NCBI GenBank assembly: GCA_903827955.1
Contig: CAIKKJ010000152.1
Span: forward strand, 1 to 39,031
Direction of reading: 5' to 3'
From: an uncultured Verrucomicrobia subdivision 3 bacterium
GTDB taxonomy: Bacteria > Verrucomicrobiota > Verrucomicrobiia > Limisphaerales > UBA11358
Length of the DNA: 39,031 nucleotides
Positions within the stretch are counted from its first letter, which is position 1; every line of letters begins with the position of its first letter. Below are positions 7,988 through 17,059 of this stretch, one piece after another. The notes under the pieces were generated by a model. The model was not told where the DNA came from and made no database searches. It saw nothing but the letters and a program-made list of their open reading frames with translations. The position numbers were made by a program, and so were the translations under genes.

Positions 7988-9292
7988 TCAGTCCATCACC
8001 ACAAACGCCGCGAACTCCTCCACCAGATGCGGCGGGATGCGGACTTTGAAGCGCGCATTCTTGCCGCTGTAACGACTCGCCACCACCTGCCCCACGGCGT
8101 GAATCCGCGCAATGACGGCGGCCTTTTCCTGCGGCACGCGCAAATCCAGAAACTCGCGGATGGGTCGCAACTGCGTGCCGATTTCCGCCAGCAGCGGCGC
8201 GATGCCTTCGCCGGTTTTCGCGGAGATGCAGACGGCGTGCGGATACTTTTCGCGCATCATCGCGGACACGCTGCCGGTAAGCCGATCAATCTTGTTGAAC
8301 ACCATCAGCACCGGTTTTTCCGCCGCGCCGATCTCCAGCAGCACGGTGTTGACGGCATCAATCTGCTCCTGCGCCTGCGGATGGCTGATGTCCACGACGT
8401 GCAGCAACAAGTCCGCCTGCACCACTTCCTCAAGCGTGGCCTTGAACGCCTCGACGAGTCCGTGCGGCAGTTTTTTGATGAAGCCCACGGTGTCGGTCAG
8501 CAAAACATTTTGCTTGGTCGGCAATCTCAAACGCCGCGTGGTCGGGTCGAGCGTGGCGAATAATTTATCTTCCGCCAGAACCGCCGAGCCGGTGAGCTGG
8601 TTCAGCAATGTTGATTTCCCTGCGTTCGTATAGCCGACGATGGACGCGATGGGCCAGTTGCTGCGCTGGCGGCCGGCGCGCTGCGTCTCGCGCTGGCGAA
8701 CCACTTTGCCGAGTTCGCTTTCAATCTTCTCGATGCGCTCGGAAATTTTCCGGCGGTCGGCTTCAAGCTGCGATTCGCCTTCGCCACCGATGCTGCCGGT
8801 GGAACCGCGCTGGCGCGACAAGTGCGACCAGTAACGCGTGAGTCGCGGCAGCAGATACTTCAACTGGGCGTGCTCAATCTGCAACTTGCCCTCGCGCGTG
8901 CGGGCTCGTTGGCCAAAGATTTCCAGAATGAGCGCGGTGCGGTCCATCACGCGGCAGCCGAAAATATTTTCCAGGTTGCGCGACTGCGCGGGAGAAAGTT
9001 CGTCATCAAAAATAATCGTGTCCACCGACTGCTCTTTGCAGAGCGCGGAAAATTCCTCGGCCTTGCCCTTGCCGATGAAGGTGGCGGGTGCGGGCGAATC
9101 CAGTTTCTGCACTCCTTCGCCGGTGATTTCCGTGCCGGCGGTGGTGGCGAGCTCGGCGAGCTCGGCGAGCGATTCCCGGATGTCGGCGGCGTTGCGGGAT
9201 TTGAGTTCGACGCCGATGAGAAAGGCGCGGATGGTGCGGGCGTTGCGATTTTGGACGAGGGCTTTCAAAGGTTCGTGCCGGCAGGATGGCAA
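7988..9292 (-). CDS. hflX: Ribosome-associated GTPase HflX
   Basis: A 434-residue GTPase that binds the 50S subunit and helps rescue or dissociate stalled ribosomes. The N-terminal HflX domain contains GKGKAEEF and DDELSPAQSRNLE (residues 73-108). The linker has RTREGKLQIE and GEGESQLEADRR. The G domain follows with G1 GYTNAGKST (220-228), G3 DTVGF (267-271) and G4 NKID near residue 330. All GTPase motifs are present. The ATG at 9292 is the longest plausible start; the first ~20 residues are poorly conserved in character and the true start could be slightly downstream. It is divergent from the porin operon. Confidence 0.93.
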   Translation of the reverse strand: MPSCRHEPLKALVQNRNARTIRAFLIGVELKSRNAADIRESLAELAELATTAGTEITGEGVQKLDSPAPATFIGKGKAEEFSALCKEQSVDTIIFDDELSPAQSRNLENIFGCRVMDRTALILEIFGQRARTREGKLQIEHAQLKYLLPRLTRYWSHLSRQRGSTGSIGGEGESQLEADRRKISERIEKIESELGKVVRQRETQRAGRQRSNWPIASIVGYTNAGKSTLLNQLTGSAVLAEDKLFATLDPTTRRLRLPTKQNVLLTDTVGFIKKLPHGLVEAFKATLEEVVQADLLLHVVDISHPQAQEQIDAVNTVLLEIGAAEKPVLMVFNKIDRLTGSVSAMMREKYPHAVCISAKTGEGIAPLLAEIGTQLRPIREFLDLRVPQEKAAVIARIHAVGQVVASRYSGKNARFKVRIPPHLVEEFAAFVVMD

Positions 9293-9407
9293 AAAATTTA
9301 TTCCGGCGAAAGCGCGGAGTGCGGCGGGTTCATCATAATTGTTTGCTTAATCCGAACCGCCGGACGCCGAAGAAATATGAAGCTGGTGCGCGGCGGCAAG
9401 GCAGCGA

Positions 9408-9443
9408 CCGACAAGGTGCCGGCCCACCTGTCGGCAATTTTTT
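9408..9443 (+). terminator. Terminator-like hairpin in the leader of the porin operon
   Basis: CCGAC-A-AGGTG (9408-9418) pairs with CACCTGTCGG (9425-9434) as a ten-base-pair stem with one bulged A, followed by six Ts at 9438-9443. It lies 45 bases before the GTG start of the porin gene on the same strand, and no gene upstream on that strand needs a terminator. It may be an attenuator in the operon leader; no known riboswitch was recognised. Confidence 0.45.
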
Positions 9444-9487
9444 CCCGCCGACCGGTTAAAAGGCACGGGGGCTGCTTAAATGACCGG

Positions 9488-10783
9488 GTGAACCAAAAAA
9501 CTCACATTATTCTGATGTTTTGCGTCCTGACCGCGGCTTTTGCCCCGGCAGCGGAACAAAACATGGCGGAAGAGGTGCGTTTGCTCCGCGAACAGAACGC
9601 GCTGTTACAGCAGCAAGTTCAAAAACAAGGCACTGAACTGGACACTCTCTCGAAAAAAGTCCAGCAATTGGAAACTTCCAGCACTGCACATTCCGTCGCG
9701 GAAGGTGAAAACCCCGCCCCGGCCAGCGCCGGTTTCAATGTGGGCAGCGTTCATTTCAGCGGCGAGGGCGGCGCGGCGTTTTTCAACACCGGCGGCGACG
9801 GCTTCGCGCCGCACTCGGAATTCCGCGTGGACGAGGCGCGGATTTTTGTCGAATCGCCAGTCTGGGAATCGGTTTATTTTTATGGCGACATTGATCTGGC
9901 CACACGCGAAAGCACGGGACTGAACACGCAGCTCGGCGAACTGTATCTGGATTTTGAAGATGTGTCACAGCTCTGGGGCAAAAACGGACAGGTGAACCTC
10001 CGCATCGGCCGGATCAATTGTCCGTTCGGCGAGGAATACCAGAACCGCTACGCGATGGAAAACCCGCTCATCTCGCATTCGCTTTCCGATTTCTGGGGCA
10101 TTGATCCGGGCGTGGAACTTTACGGCAAGCTCGGAAAATTTTCCTACGTCGCCGCCGTGCAAAACGGCGGCGGCAACGGCGTGCAAGATTTCAACGGCGA
10201 CAAATCCGTGATGGGCCGCGTCAGTTTTGATCCGAACGCGCGCTGGCACTTTAGCTTGAGCGGCATGCGCACCGGCAATGTGGACGCCAACAACGATTAC
10301 ATCTCCTCCATCTGGTTCGCCAACGGCTGGTTCCGCTCCATCGGATCTGATTCCACGACGACGTTTCATGCCGACGCCGTGGAGGGCGATATCACCGCGC
10401 ACTGGAAATCCGGCCGCATCAGCGCTTTCGGCGGCTATGTGCGCTACGGTGATGACGACCCGAAGTCAGACAACCCGCGCGATATTTTCTATTACTCGGC
10501 GGAAGTTGAACAAGATTTGCCGCGTAACTTCTACCTCGCCACGCGCTTCAGCCAAATCTTTGCGGCGAACGGTTATCCACTCGTCGGCCACGGTGACTTC
10601 AACGAATATTTCAACGGCACGCAAGCCACGAGCCTGTGGCGCCTGAGCTTCGGCGGCGGCTACCGCTTCAGCAACCGGCTCGCGGTGAAGCTGGAATATT
10701 CGCTCGAACGCGGCACAGAATTGGATGGCGGCCATCGCAACCACGAGGATTTCTTCGGCACCGAGGCGGTGTTCAAATTTTGA
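9488..10783 (+). CDS. Outer-membrane beta-barrel porin with N-terminal coiled coil
   Basis: About 431 residues. A signal peptide (NQKTHIILMFCVLTAAFAPA) is followed by a coiled coil with a heptad pattern of Leu and Gln (roughly residues 24-62), then a long barrel of alternating strands. These include RVDEARIFVES, VNLRIGRINCPFGEEYQNR, GVELYGKLGKF and LAVKLEYSLERG, ending with a terminal Phe (EAVFKF). It resembles phosphate/pyrophosphate-selective (OprO/P) or short-chain porins; the substrate is unknown. The frame stays open far upstream, but the signal peptide places the start at the GTG at 9488 or the ATG at 9515. It is the first gene of an operon with the cupredoxin gene (5-bp gap) and the kinase gene (3-bp gap). 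Confidence 0.8.
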   Translation: MNQKTHIILMFCVLTAAFAPAAEQNMAEEVRLLREQNALLQQQVQKQGTELDTLSKKVQQLETSSTAHSVAEGENPAPASAGFNVGSVHFSGEGGAAFFNTGGDGFAPHSEFRVDEARIFVESPVWESVYFYGDIDLATRESTGLNTQLGELYLDFEDVSQLWGKNGQVNLRIGRINCPFGEEYQNRYAMENPLISHSLSDFWGIDPGVELYGKLGKFSYVAAVQNGGGNGVQDFNGDKSVMGRVSFDPNARWHFSLSGMRTGNVDANNDYISSIWFANGWFRSIGSDSTTTFHADAVEGDITAHWKSGRISAFGGYVRYGDDDPKSDNPRDIFYYSAEVEQDLPRNFYLATRFSQIFAANGYPLVGHGDFNEYFNGTQATSLWRLSFGGGYRFSNRLAVKLEYSLERGTELDGGHRNHEDFFGTEAVFKF

Positions 10784-10788
10784 AACGC

Positions 10789-11652
10789 ATGAACGAAAAA
10801 ATTTCAAGCCCGCCTGCCACCGACCCGGCGCCCGCCGCGCCCGCCGCGCGTCCGGTCGGGTTCCGCGTTTCGCGCTGGCAGCGGCTGGCGGATTTTCGTT
10901 CCCCTGCCCCGCAGATTCGCCAGCATCAGCAGAGTGTGCGTATGCGTTATTCGTTGCTGCGCAGTTTGGCCGCCAGCCTGGTGTTCGCCGGTCAATTATT
11001 TTTTCAGAATGCCGTCGGCGGCACGATCACTGGCACCGTTCACGCCGAGGGCAAGAACGGTGCGGAAGCGGCGGCGGGCGGAAATTATTCCAGCCACGCC
11101 TTGAGCACGGCCGTGCGCGTGGATTACGCGGCGATGCGCGACTTCGTGGTGTTCATTGACAGCACCAATTTCGCGAACACCGCACCAGCCACGAATGTCG
11201 TGCAGGTTTCCACGCTCAAGGTGGCGCAGTATCACGCGGATTTTTCGCCCCACGTTTTGCCGGTGCTCGCGGGCACGACGATCCAATGGCCGAACAACGA
11301 CGACATTTATCACAACGTCTTTTCCGTGTCCGACGCGGCGCAGTTCGACCTCGGACTTTACAAGGATTGTCCGCCGGACAAGCAGGTGAAATTTGACCAG
11401 CCGGGCAAGGTGGATGTTTATTGCTCCATTCACGCGAACATGCATTGCATTGTGCTCGTCATGGAAAACCCGTATTTCGCCGCGACCGACCGCAGCGGGC
11501 GTTACGCCATCGCCAACGTGCCGGCGGGCAAATATCAATTAAAAGCCTGGCACGAACGGATGCCGGTGGATGTGCAGGAAATCACCGTGCCGGACACGGG
11601 CGAAGTCAAAGCCGACTTCACGCTCACCATCAAAAACCTCCCGAAAATCTGA
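10789..11652 (+). CDS. Exported cupredoxin with C-terminal carboxypeptidase-regulatory-like domain
   Basis: About 287 residues. A signal sequence or signal anchor (MRYSLLRSLAASLVFAGQ) lies at residues 52-70 behind a Pro/Ala-rich cytoplasmic leader. The blue-copper fold follows: WPNNDDIYHNVFS supplies the first His, and VYCSIHANMH supplies the Cys, His and Met of a type I copper site. The C-terminus (GRYAIANVPAGKYQLKAWHE) is a carboxypeptidase-regulatory-like or transthyretin-like sandwich. Similar proteins are often annotated as methylamine-utilisation or plastocyanin-like. A periplasmic electron-transfer or copper-sensing role fits the neighbours but is inference. An alternative start at 10942 would give a plain signal peptide; 10789 is preferred for tight spacing to the porin stop. 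Confidence 0.82.
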   Translation: MNEKISSPPATDPAPAAPAARPVGFRVSRWQRLADFRSPAPQIRQHQQSVRMRYSLLRSLAASLVFAGQLFFQNAVGGTITGTVHAEGKNGAEAAAGGNYSSHALSTAVRVDYAAMRDFVVFIDSTNFANTAPATNVVQVSTLKVAQYHADFSPHVLPVLAGTTIQWPNNDDIYHNVFSVSDAAQFDLGLYKDCPPDKQVKFDQPGKVDVYCSIHANMHCIVLVMENPYFAATDRSGRYAIANVPAGKYQLKAWHERMPVDVQEITVPDTGEVKADFTLTIKNLPKI

Positions 11653-11655
11653 ACG

Positions 11656-13953
11656 ATGCAGCCCATCAAAAAATTTCTCGAGGCCAACTTCCGCTTCAAG
11701 GTGCTCGTGCCGGTGGTGGCGGTGATGATCGTCATGCTGGCTTTGACCGTGTGGTTCGTGGACTACCGCACCAAAAACCAAATCAACAATGACGCCCGCG
11801 ACGCGCTGAAAACGTGCAGCGAAGTCTATACCCACCTCGAGACCACGCACCTGAACTATCTCCGCATGCGTTTCCAGTCGCTAGCCAACGTGCCGAAATA
11901 CAACGCCGTCCTGACGAAGCGCGACAGCAAAAACAAGCCCGACTTCAAAAGCGTGCAGGAGCAGCTGGCGCGGATGCTCAAGGAGGAAAGCCTCGCCAGC
12001 CAGAATGTTCGCTTCGTCATGTTCACGCCGGATGACGGGTCCAGCAGCGCCGAACCGATGATCCAGCCGTCGGAAATCACCGCCCCGGTCGTTGCCAAGA
12101 TTGAACACGCCTTGAACTTCATCCGCAACTCCGACCAGATGAACGCCGTCGTCAAGGCCGACCAGTCGCTCTACAACATCGTCTGCATCCCGGTCTATGA
12201 CCAGGACCACGACCACGCCCGCAGCGGCATGCTGACGTTCGGCGAGGAGATTGACTGGAAGACCGCGCAGGAATACAGCCAGATCACCAAAAAACAAATC
12301 GTCTTCGTTGCCGGCGGACAAGTCGTGGCCTCCACCTTTCCGAATTCTGCCGACAAGGCGCAGTTCGAATCTTTGTTCATGCAACTGGCCACCAGCGGCA
12401 GCGCCACCGACGCCACCGCGGAACCACCCAAGGCGACCATCGGCGACGCGCATTACTTTTGTGCCCGCGGCAAATTTTCCGGCGCCAACAAGGATCCGGC
12501 CATCGGCCTCCTGCTCTTCAGTTCCTACGATCCGCCGGTGGGCATCCGCCAGACGCAACAACTGCTGCTCGCCGCCATCATCATCGCCATCTTCCTCGGC
12601 TCGGCGCTGATTTTGTTCTTCATCAACAAGGCCACTGAACCGCTGCGCGAACTGCACGATGCCGCCGAGGCGGTCGGGCGTGGCGATTTTTCCCGCCGCA
12701 TCAACATCCGCAGCAAGGACGAATTCGGCGAGCTCGCCCATGCCTTCAACCAGATGACCGAGAACATCGAACTCTCGCAATCCAAATTGAAGCAGACCGT
12801 CGAGACGCTTAAGACCACGCAATCGCAGCTCATCCAGAGCGAAAAACTTTCCGCCGTCGGCGAGTTCGTGGCCGGCGTCGCGCATGAGTTGAACAACCCG
12901 CTCGCCGCCGTCATGGGCTTTTCCGAAATGCTCAAGAACGCCGACGTGGGCGAAAAACATGCGCGCCATCTCGACCTGATTTTCAAGTCCGCGCAACGCT
13001 GCCAGAAGATTGTGCAGTCGCTCTTGAGCTTCGCCCGCCGCGCCGCGCCGGAACGCAAGCCAGTCAGCGTGAACAAACTCATCGAGGACGTCCTCGAAAT
13101 GATCGCCTACCCGCTCCGCACCAGCAACGTCAAGGTCATCACGCAGTTCGCCACCAAGCAGCCGGTCGTGCTGGCGGACGGACACCAGATCCAGCAAGTC
13201 GTGTTGAACCTGATGAACAACGCCCGGCAGGCTATCGAAGCCCACGCGGATTCCGGCCGCATCACCATCACGACCAGCCACGATGTGCGCTTTGTCCGCA
13301 TCGTCATTCAGGACAACGGCCCGGGCATCGCGCCGGAAAATTTGAAACGCATCTTCGATCCGTTTTTCACCACCAAGGAAGTCGGCAAAGGCACCGGCCT
13401 CGGCTTGAGCCTGTGCTACGGCATGATCCGCGAACACGGCGGCAACATCCTCGTCGCCAGCCAACCCGGCGAAGGCGCCACCTTTACCATCGAATTGCCC
13501 GTGGCCGATGAATCGGCGTGGTTTGAAACTTCCTTTCATACCAAGACGGCCACCGCCACGAACCAACCCGATGTGCGCGAAGGTGCCGGCAAAAAAATTC
13601 TCGTGGTGGACGATGAGGAATCCCTGCTCCACATGATCCGCGAAGAACTTACCCAGCACAGTTACGAAGTCGTGACCGTGCCCAACGGCGAAGCCGCCCT
13701 GCGCGAAATCCGTGCGCAAAAATTCGACGCCATCGTGTGCGACCTCAAGATGCCCGGCCTCAACGGCCGGCAGGTCTATGAACGGCTGCGCGAGGAAAAT
13801 CTTACCGCCTCCCGCCGCATGGTCTTTGTGACCGGCGACATCATCGGCGACCAGTTAAAAAGTTTTCTGGAAACGGAAAAACGCCCGTGCCTGACCAAAC
13901 CTTTCTCCCTCGGCGACCTGCGGCAGGCCGTGAAGGACACATTGCGCGCCTAA
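11656..13953 (+). CDS. Hybrid sensor histidine kinase with C-terminal receiver domain
   Basis: A 765-residue membrane sensor. Transmembrane helix 1 is at about 16-35, an extracytoplasmic sensing domain at about 36-300, helix 2 at 302-323 and HAMP at 324-376, then a coiled coil. The HisKA box is [12 protein letters not shown] with His410, followed by the N box (511-527), G1 DNGPGI (553-558) and G2 GKGTGLGLS (578-586). The C-terminal receiver has acidic D652/D653, phospho-acceptor D696 in CDLKMPG, T726 and K748. No DNA-binding output is attached, so a separate response regulator or a purely phosphorelay role is expected. Its position after the porin and cupredoxin suggests it senses something these proteins bind or import, possibly copper or a redox signal; this is inference. 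Confidence 0.93.
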   Translation: MQPIKKFLEANFRFKVLVPVVAVMIVMLALTVWFVDYRTKNQINNDARDALKTCSEVYTHLETTHLNYLRMRFQSLANVPKYNAVLTKRDSKNKPDFKSVQEQLARMLKEESLASQNVRFVMFTPDDGSSSAEPMIQPSEITAPVVAKIEHALNFIRNSDQMNAVVKADQSLYNIVCIPVYDQDHDHARSGMLTFGEEIDWKTAQEYSQITKKQIVFVAGGQVVASTFPNSADKAQFESLFMQLATSGSATDATAEPPKATIGDAHYFCARGKFSGANKDPAIGLLLFSSYDPPVGIRQTQQLLLAAIIIAIFLGSALILFFINKATEPLRELHDAAEAVGRGDFSRRINIRSKDEFGELAHAFNQMTENIELSQSKLKQTVETLKTTQSQLIQSEKLSAVGEFVAGVAHELNNPLAAVMGFSEMLKNADVGEKHARHLDLIFKSAQRCQKIVQSLLSFARRAAPERKPVSVNKLIEDVLEMIAYPLRTSNVKVITQFATKQPVVLADGHQIQQVVLNLMNNARQAIEAHADSGRITITTSHDVRFVRIVIQDNGPGIAPENLKRIFDPFFTTKEVGKGTGLGLSLCYGMIREHGGNILVASQPGEGATFTIELPVADESAWFETSFHTKTATATNQPDVREGAGKKILVVDDEESLLHMIREELTQHSYEVVTVPNGEAALREIRAQKFDAIVCDLKMPGLNGRQVYERLREENLTASRRMVFVTGDIIGDQLKSFLETEKRPCLTKPFSLGDLRQAVKDTLRA

Positions 13954-13963
13954 CTTCTCATCG

Positions 13964-14020
13964 GTAGGGCTGCAGCCGGTCAGCCCAATTAAATTGGGCA
14001 TCGCAGCAGCGCTGCCCTAC
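13964..14020. repeat. Solitary REP-like palindrome
   Basis: Outer arms GTAGGGC (13964-13970) and GCCCTAC (14014-14020) enclose an inner perfect hairpin CCCAATT/AATTGGG (13984-13998). The right arm matches the partial element at 22335-22356 at 18 of 19 bases, and the GTAGGG/CCCTAC ends resemble the repeats at 1-405. It lies between the kinase gene and the sugar dehydrogenase gene. The rest of 13954-14131 holds no gene that I can see. Confidence 0.75.
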
Positions 14021-14131
14021 GAAATGCGCTCCGGCGAATATTCGTTTTAGCATCCATCAGCAGAGAGCATTTCGTGTCATGTAAATTTGTTCTATCGAAA
14101 CCAAAGACCGTCGCTTAACGTCTTGCCCCGC

Positions 14132-15400
14132 ATGAAAAATCTTTTTGCCACCCTGCTGCTCGCCGTGTCCGCCACGGCCTGGGCTGAAACGCTGCCGGCG
14201 ATCAAGCTGGAACCGGTCTTTCCCAAAATCCGCGAGATCGCCTCGGTCGTGGACCAACGCCCGGTCTGGATGAGCGAGTGCCCGGATGGTTCGGGCCGGA
14301 TGTTCATCGTGTATCAGCCGGGCATCATCCTCATCGCCAAAAAAGGTTCGGATGGCGCGGACGCGAAGGAGTTTTTCAACATCGAGGATCGTCGCGTGAA
14401 CCCGGACAATGAGTGCGGGCTGTTGAGCCTGGCGTTTCATCCGGGCTTCAACACGAACCACCTGTTCTACGTCTATTACAACCTGCGCAATCCGCAGAAC
14501 GCGAATTCCAAGCCGGAGAATTATCCGCTGCGCAGCGTCATCAGCGAGTTCAAGGTGTCGGATGCGGACGCGGACAAGGCGGATTTGAAGTCCGAGCGGA
14601 TCGTGCTGGAAGTGCCCCAGCCGTTCGGCAACCACAAGGGCGGGCAGTTGAGCTTCGGGCCGGATGGCTATCTCTACCTCGGCCTCGGCGATGGCGGCAG
14701 TGGTGATGATCCGTTCGGACACGGCCAGAGTGTCTCGACGTTGCTGGCAAAAATGCTGCGCATTGATGTGAACGGCCGGATGACCATCGGCCGCAATGAG
14801 AACAAGCATGAAGTGGGTTACAGTATCCCGCGCGACAATCCATTCGTGAAGGAGATGGACATGGGTGATCGCGGTTGCCGGAAGGAAATTTTCGCGCTCG
14901 GCCTGCGCAACCCATGGCGTTACAGCTTTGATTCCAAAACCGGCGACCTCTGGTGCGGCGACGTGGGGCAAAATCTTTGGGAGGAAGTGGACCTGATCGT
15001 GAACGGCGGCAACTTCGGCTGGAGCGTCCGCGAAGGCGCGCATCATTTCAAGCCCGGCCCGCCCGGCGCGCAATATCTGGAGCCGGTCATCGAGTATCCA
15101 CACCAAAAACGGATGCAGGCCGAGGCGATGTTCCCCGATCACAGCGTAGGCCTGTGCGTCATTGGCGGCTACGTTTATCACGGTAAATCGTCTCCTGCTC
15201 TTGAAGGCATTTACATCTACGGCGATTACAATCTCGGCACCATTTGGGGCTTGCGCTACGACCGCGCTGCAAAAAAAGTCACCGCGCACGGCACGCTGCT
15301 GCAACAGCCGGATAACATCAACAGCTTCGCCGAGGACAACGACGGTGAAGTTTACACGCTCATGCAGTCGGGGAAAATCCTGAAAATTACCACTGAATAA
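14132..15400 (+). CDS. Secreted PQQ-dependent sugar (glucose/sorbosone) dehydrogenase family protein
   Basis: About 422 residues with a signal peptide (MKNLFATLLLAVSATAWAE). It is a six-bladed propeller of the soluble aldose dehydrogenase/GSDH family, which oxidises sugars in the periplasm using pyrroloquinoline quinone. Diagnostic segments are ECGLLSLAFHPGF, the catalytic-His region NHKGGQLSFGPDGYLYLGLGDGG, LRIDVNG, ALGLRNPWRYSFD and GDVGQNLWEEVD, and a late IGGYVYHG. No PQQ biosynthesis genes are in the window, so the cofactor source is unknown. The ATG at 14132 is chosen as the start of the signal peptide. An intrinsic terminator follows at 15482. Confidence 0.87.
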   Translation: MKNLFATLLLAVSATAWAETLPAIKLEPVFPKIREIASVVDQRPVWMSECPDGSGRMFIVYQPGIILIAKKGSDGADAKEFFNIEDRRVNPDNECGLLSLAFHPGFNTNHLFYVYYNLRNPQNANSKPENYPLRSVISEFKVSDADADKADLKSERIVLEVPQPFGNHKGGQLSFGPDGYLYLGLGDGGSGDDPFGHGQSVSTLLAKMLRIDVNGRMTIGRNENKHEVGYSIPRDNPFVKEMDMGDRGCRKEIFALGLRNPWRYSFDSKTGDLWCGDVGQNLWEEVDLIVNGGNFGWSVREGAHHFKPGPPGAQYLEPVIEYPHQKRMQAEAMFPDHSVGLCVIGGYVYHGKSSPALEGIYIYGDYNLGTIWGLRYDRAAKKVTAHGTLLQQPDNINSFAEDNDGEVYTLMQSGKILKITTE

Positions 15401-15481
15401 AGGCGTTTTGCGAACGTTAAAAATAGTTTGAACAAATCCGCACCCGCCCGGTCTATTAATTCGATTGGGTTATGGGTTGGA

Positions 15482-15521
15482 AAGAGCCTGGCTTTAGGTT
15501 TTTAGCCAGGCTCTTTTTTTT
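15482..15521 (+). terminator. Intrinsic terminator after the sugar dehydrogenase gene
   Basis: Perfect 12-bp stem AAGAGCCTGGCT (15482-15493) and AGCCAGGCTCTT (15504-15515) with a 10-base loop, followed by a run of eight Ts ending at 15521. The remainder of 15401-15680 holds no gene; a small CCTGA/TCAGG hairpin is at 15543-15556. Confidence 0.92.
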
Positions 15522-15680
15522 CCGAACGATAGCGCCGTCCCTGCCTGACAAATCAGGATGCAACCGTGGCCACGCGCAAGATTTGTCCGAAATCGTTCAA
15601 TGGATGGTTGGTTTCTTTCCTTGATTTTCCACGCGCGCGGCGGTTTCATTTGTTTTTGATTGAAACATTGAAATAAGGAT

Positions 15681-16997
15681 ATGGCTTACACCACTTGCAC
15701 CGTTCCCGCTGGCGAAAAAATTTCCATCAGCGGCGGCAAACTCAACGTCCCCAACCACCCGATCGTCCCCTTCATCCGTGGTGACGGCACCGGCCCAGAC
15801 ATCTGGGCGGCCAGCGTCCGCGTCATGGATTCCGCCGTGGCCAAGGCTTATGGCGGCCAAAAGAAAATTTCCTGGATGGAAGTCTCCGCCGGTGAAGCCT
15901 CCTTCAAGCAATATAATAATTGGTTGCCGGATGACACTGTCGAGGCGTTCAAGGAATTTCTCGTCGGCATCAAAGGCCCACTCACTACGCCCGTTGGCGG
16001 CGGCATCCGCTCGCTGAACGTCGCCTTGCGCCAGATGCTCGATCTCTACGTCTGCCTGCGCCCCGTGCAATGGTTCACCGGCGTCCCCTCGCCCGTGAAA
16101 CATCCCGAAAAAGTGGACATGACGATTTTCCGCGAAAACACCGAGGACATTTACGCGGGCATCGAATACGCCGGCGGTTCACCCGAGGCGCAAAAAGTTT
16201 TGGACTTCATCGCGAAGGAATTTCCGAAAGATTTTAAGAAGATCCGCTTCGGAACCAAACCCGCCGCCGAAGATTTTTGGAAAGCGGTCGGCGCAAAAGA
16301 TTTTCCGACCGACATCAAAGTTGGCGTCGGCATCAAGGCCGTCAGCTACAGCGGCACCGTGCGCTTGATGCACAGCGCGATGGCTTACGCGATCAAGAAC
16401 AAACGCAAGAGCGTCACGATTGTCCACAAGGGCAACATCATGAAGTTCACCGAAGGCGGCTTCCGCGACTGGGCTTACCAAACGGCGAAGGAATTTTTCG
16501 GTGCGGTCGAAATTGACGGCGGCCCGTGGTGCAAGATCCCCGAAGGCAAACCCGGCGCGGGCATCGTCATTAAAGACGCCATCGCCGACATCGCGCTCCA
16601 ACAAGTGCTCACGCGCCCGACGGATTTCGACGTGATTGCCACGCTGAATTTGAACGGTGATTATTTGAGCGACGCGCTCGCCGCGCAAGTCGGCGGCATC
16701 GGCATCGCGCCCGGCGGCAACATTAATTACATCACCGGCCACGCCATCTTCGAGGCCACGCACGGCACCGCGCCAAAGTATGCTGGCAAAGACGTGGTGA
16801 ATCCGGGCTCCGTTGTCTTGAGCGGCGAAATGATGCTGCGCTACATGGGTTGGACCGAAGCGGCGGATTTGATTCTCAAAGGCCTCAACGGCGCGATCGG
16901 CAGCAAGCGCGTCACCTATGATTTCGCGCGGCTCATGGAAGGCGGCACGGAAATCAAGTGCTCCGAGTTCGGCGACAACATCATCGCCCACATGTGA
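15681..16997 (+). CDS. icd: NADP-dependent isocitrate dehydrogenase
   Basis: TCA-cycle enzyme that oxidatively decarboxylates isocitrate to 2-oxoglutarate. The 438-residue protein shows [12 protein letters not shown], the substrate loop [13 protein letters not shown] with the serine phosphorylated by AceK in E. coli, and [43 protein letters not shown] and [19 protein letters not shown] follow. The Lys-Tyr pair in the last motif is the NADP-selecting pair in the E. coli enzyme. An AAGG ribosome-binding sequence sits immediately upstream of the ATG, closer than usual. It is flanked by terminators at 15482 and 17015, so it is probably monocistronic. Confidence 0.96.
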   Translation: MAYTTCTVPAGEKISISGGKLNVPNHPIVPFIRGDGTGPDIWAASVRVMDSAVAKAYGGQKKISWMEVSAGEASFKQYNNWLPDDTVEAFKEFLVGIKGPLTTPVGGGIRSLNVALRQMLDLYVCLRPVQWFTGVPSPVKHPEKVDMTIFRENTEDIYAGIEYAGGSPEAQKVLDFIAKEFPKDFKKIRFGTKPAAEDFWKAVGAKDFPTDIKVGVGIKAVSYSGTVRLMHSAMAYAIKNKRKSVTIVHKGNIMKFTEGGFRDWAYQTAKEFFGAVEIDGGPWCKIPEGKPGAGIVIKDAIADIALQQVLTRPTDFDVIATLNLNGDYLSDALAAQVGGIGIAPGGNINYITGHAIFEATHGTAPKYAGKDVVNPGSVVLSGEMMLRYMGWTEAADLILKGLNGAIGSKRVTYDFARLMEGGTEIKCSEFGDNIIAHM

Positions 16998-17014
16998 TCA
17001 ATTCTGAAAACACC

Positions 17015-17048
17015 AACGGCGGCTGTCAGCACGACAGCCGCCGTTTTG
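17015..17048 (+). terminator. Intrinsic terminator after icd
   Basis: Perfect 13-bp stem AACGGCGGCTGTC (17015-17027) and GACAGCCGCCGTT (17033-17045) with a 5-base loop, followed by TTT. It sits between the convergent icd and ROK genes. The reverse sense has a poorer T tract, so it probably serves mainly icd. Confidence 0.9.
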
Positions 17049-17059
17049 ATTTTTGATTC

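Noticed and set aside
8822-9487. N-terminal extension of the porin frame back to 8822
   Set aside because: It runs antisense through hflX and precedes a clear signal peptide, so it is not translated as part of the porin.
11881-13719. 612-residue open frame on the minus strand
   Set aside because: It lies antisense to a histidine kinase gene with every catalytic motif in place; it is a shadow frame created by high GC codon bias.
14057-15304. 415-residue open frame on the minus strand
   Set aside because: Antisense to the sugar dehydrogenase gene, which has a signal peptide and family motifs; no domain is visible in the reverse frame.
15421-15521. Independent small RNA ending at the terminator after the sugar dehydrogenase gene
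   Set aside because: TTGAAC and TATTAA lie 20 bases apart, too far for a good promoter; the hairpin is adequately explained as the terminator of the upstream gene.
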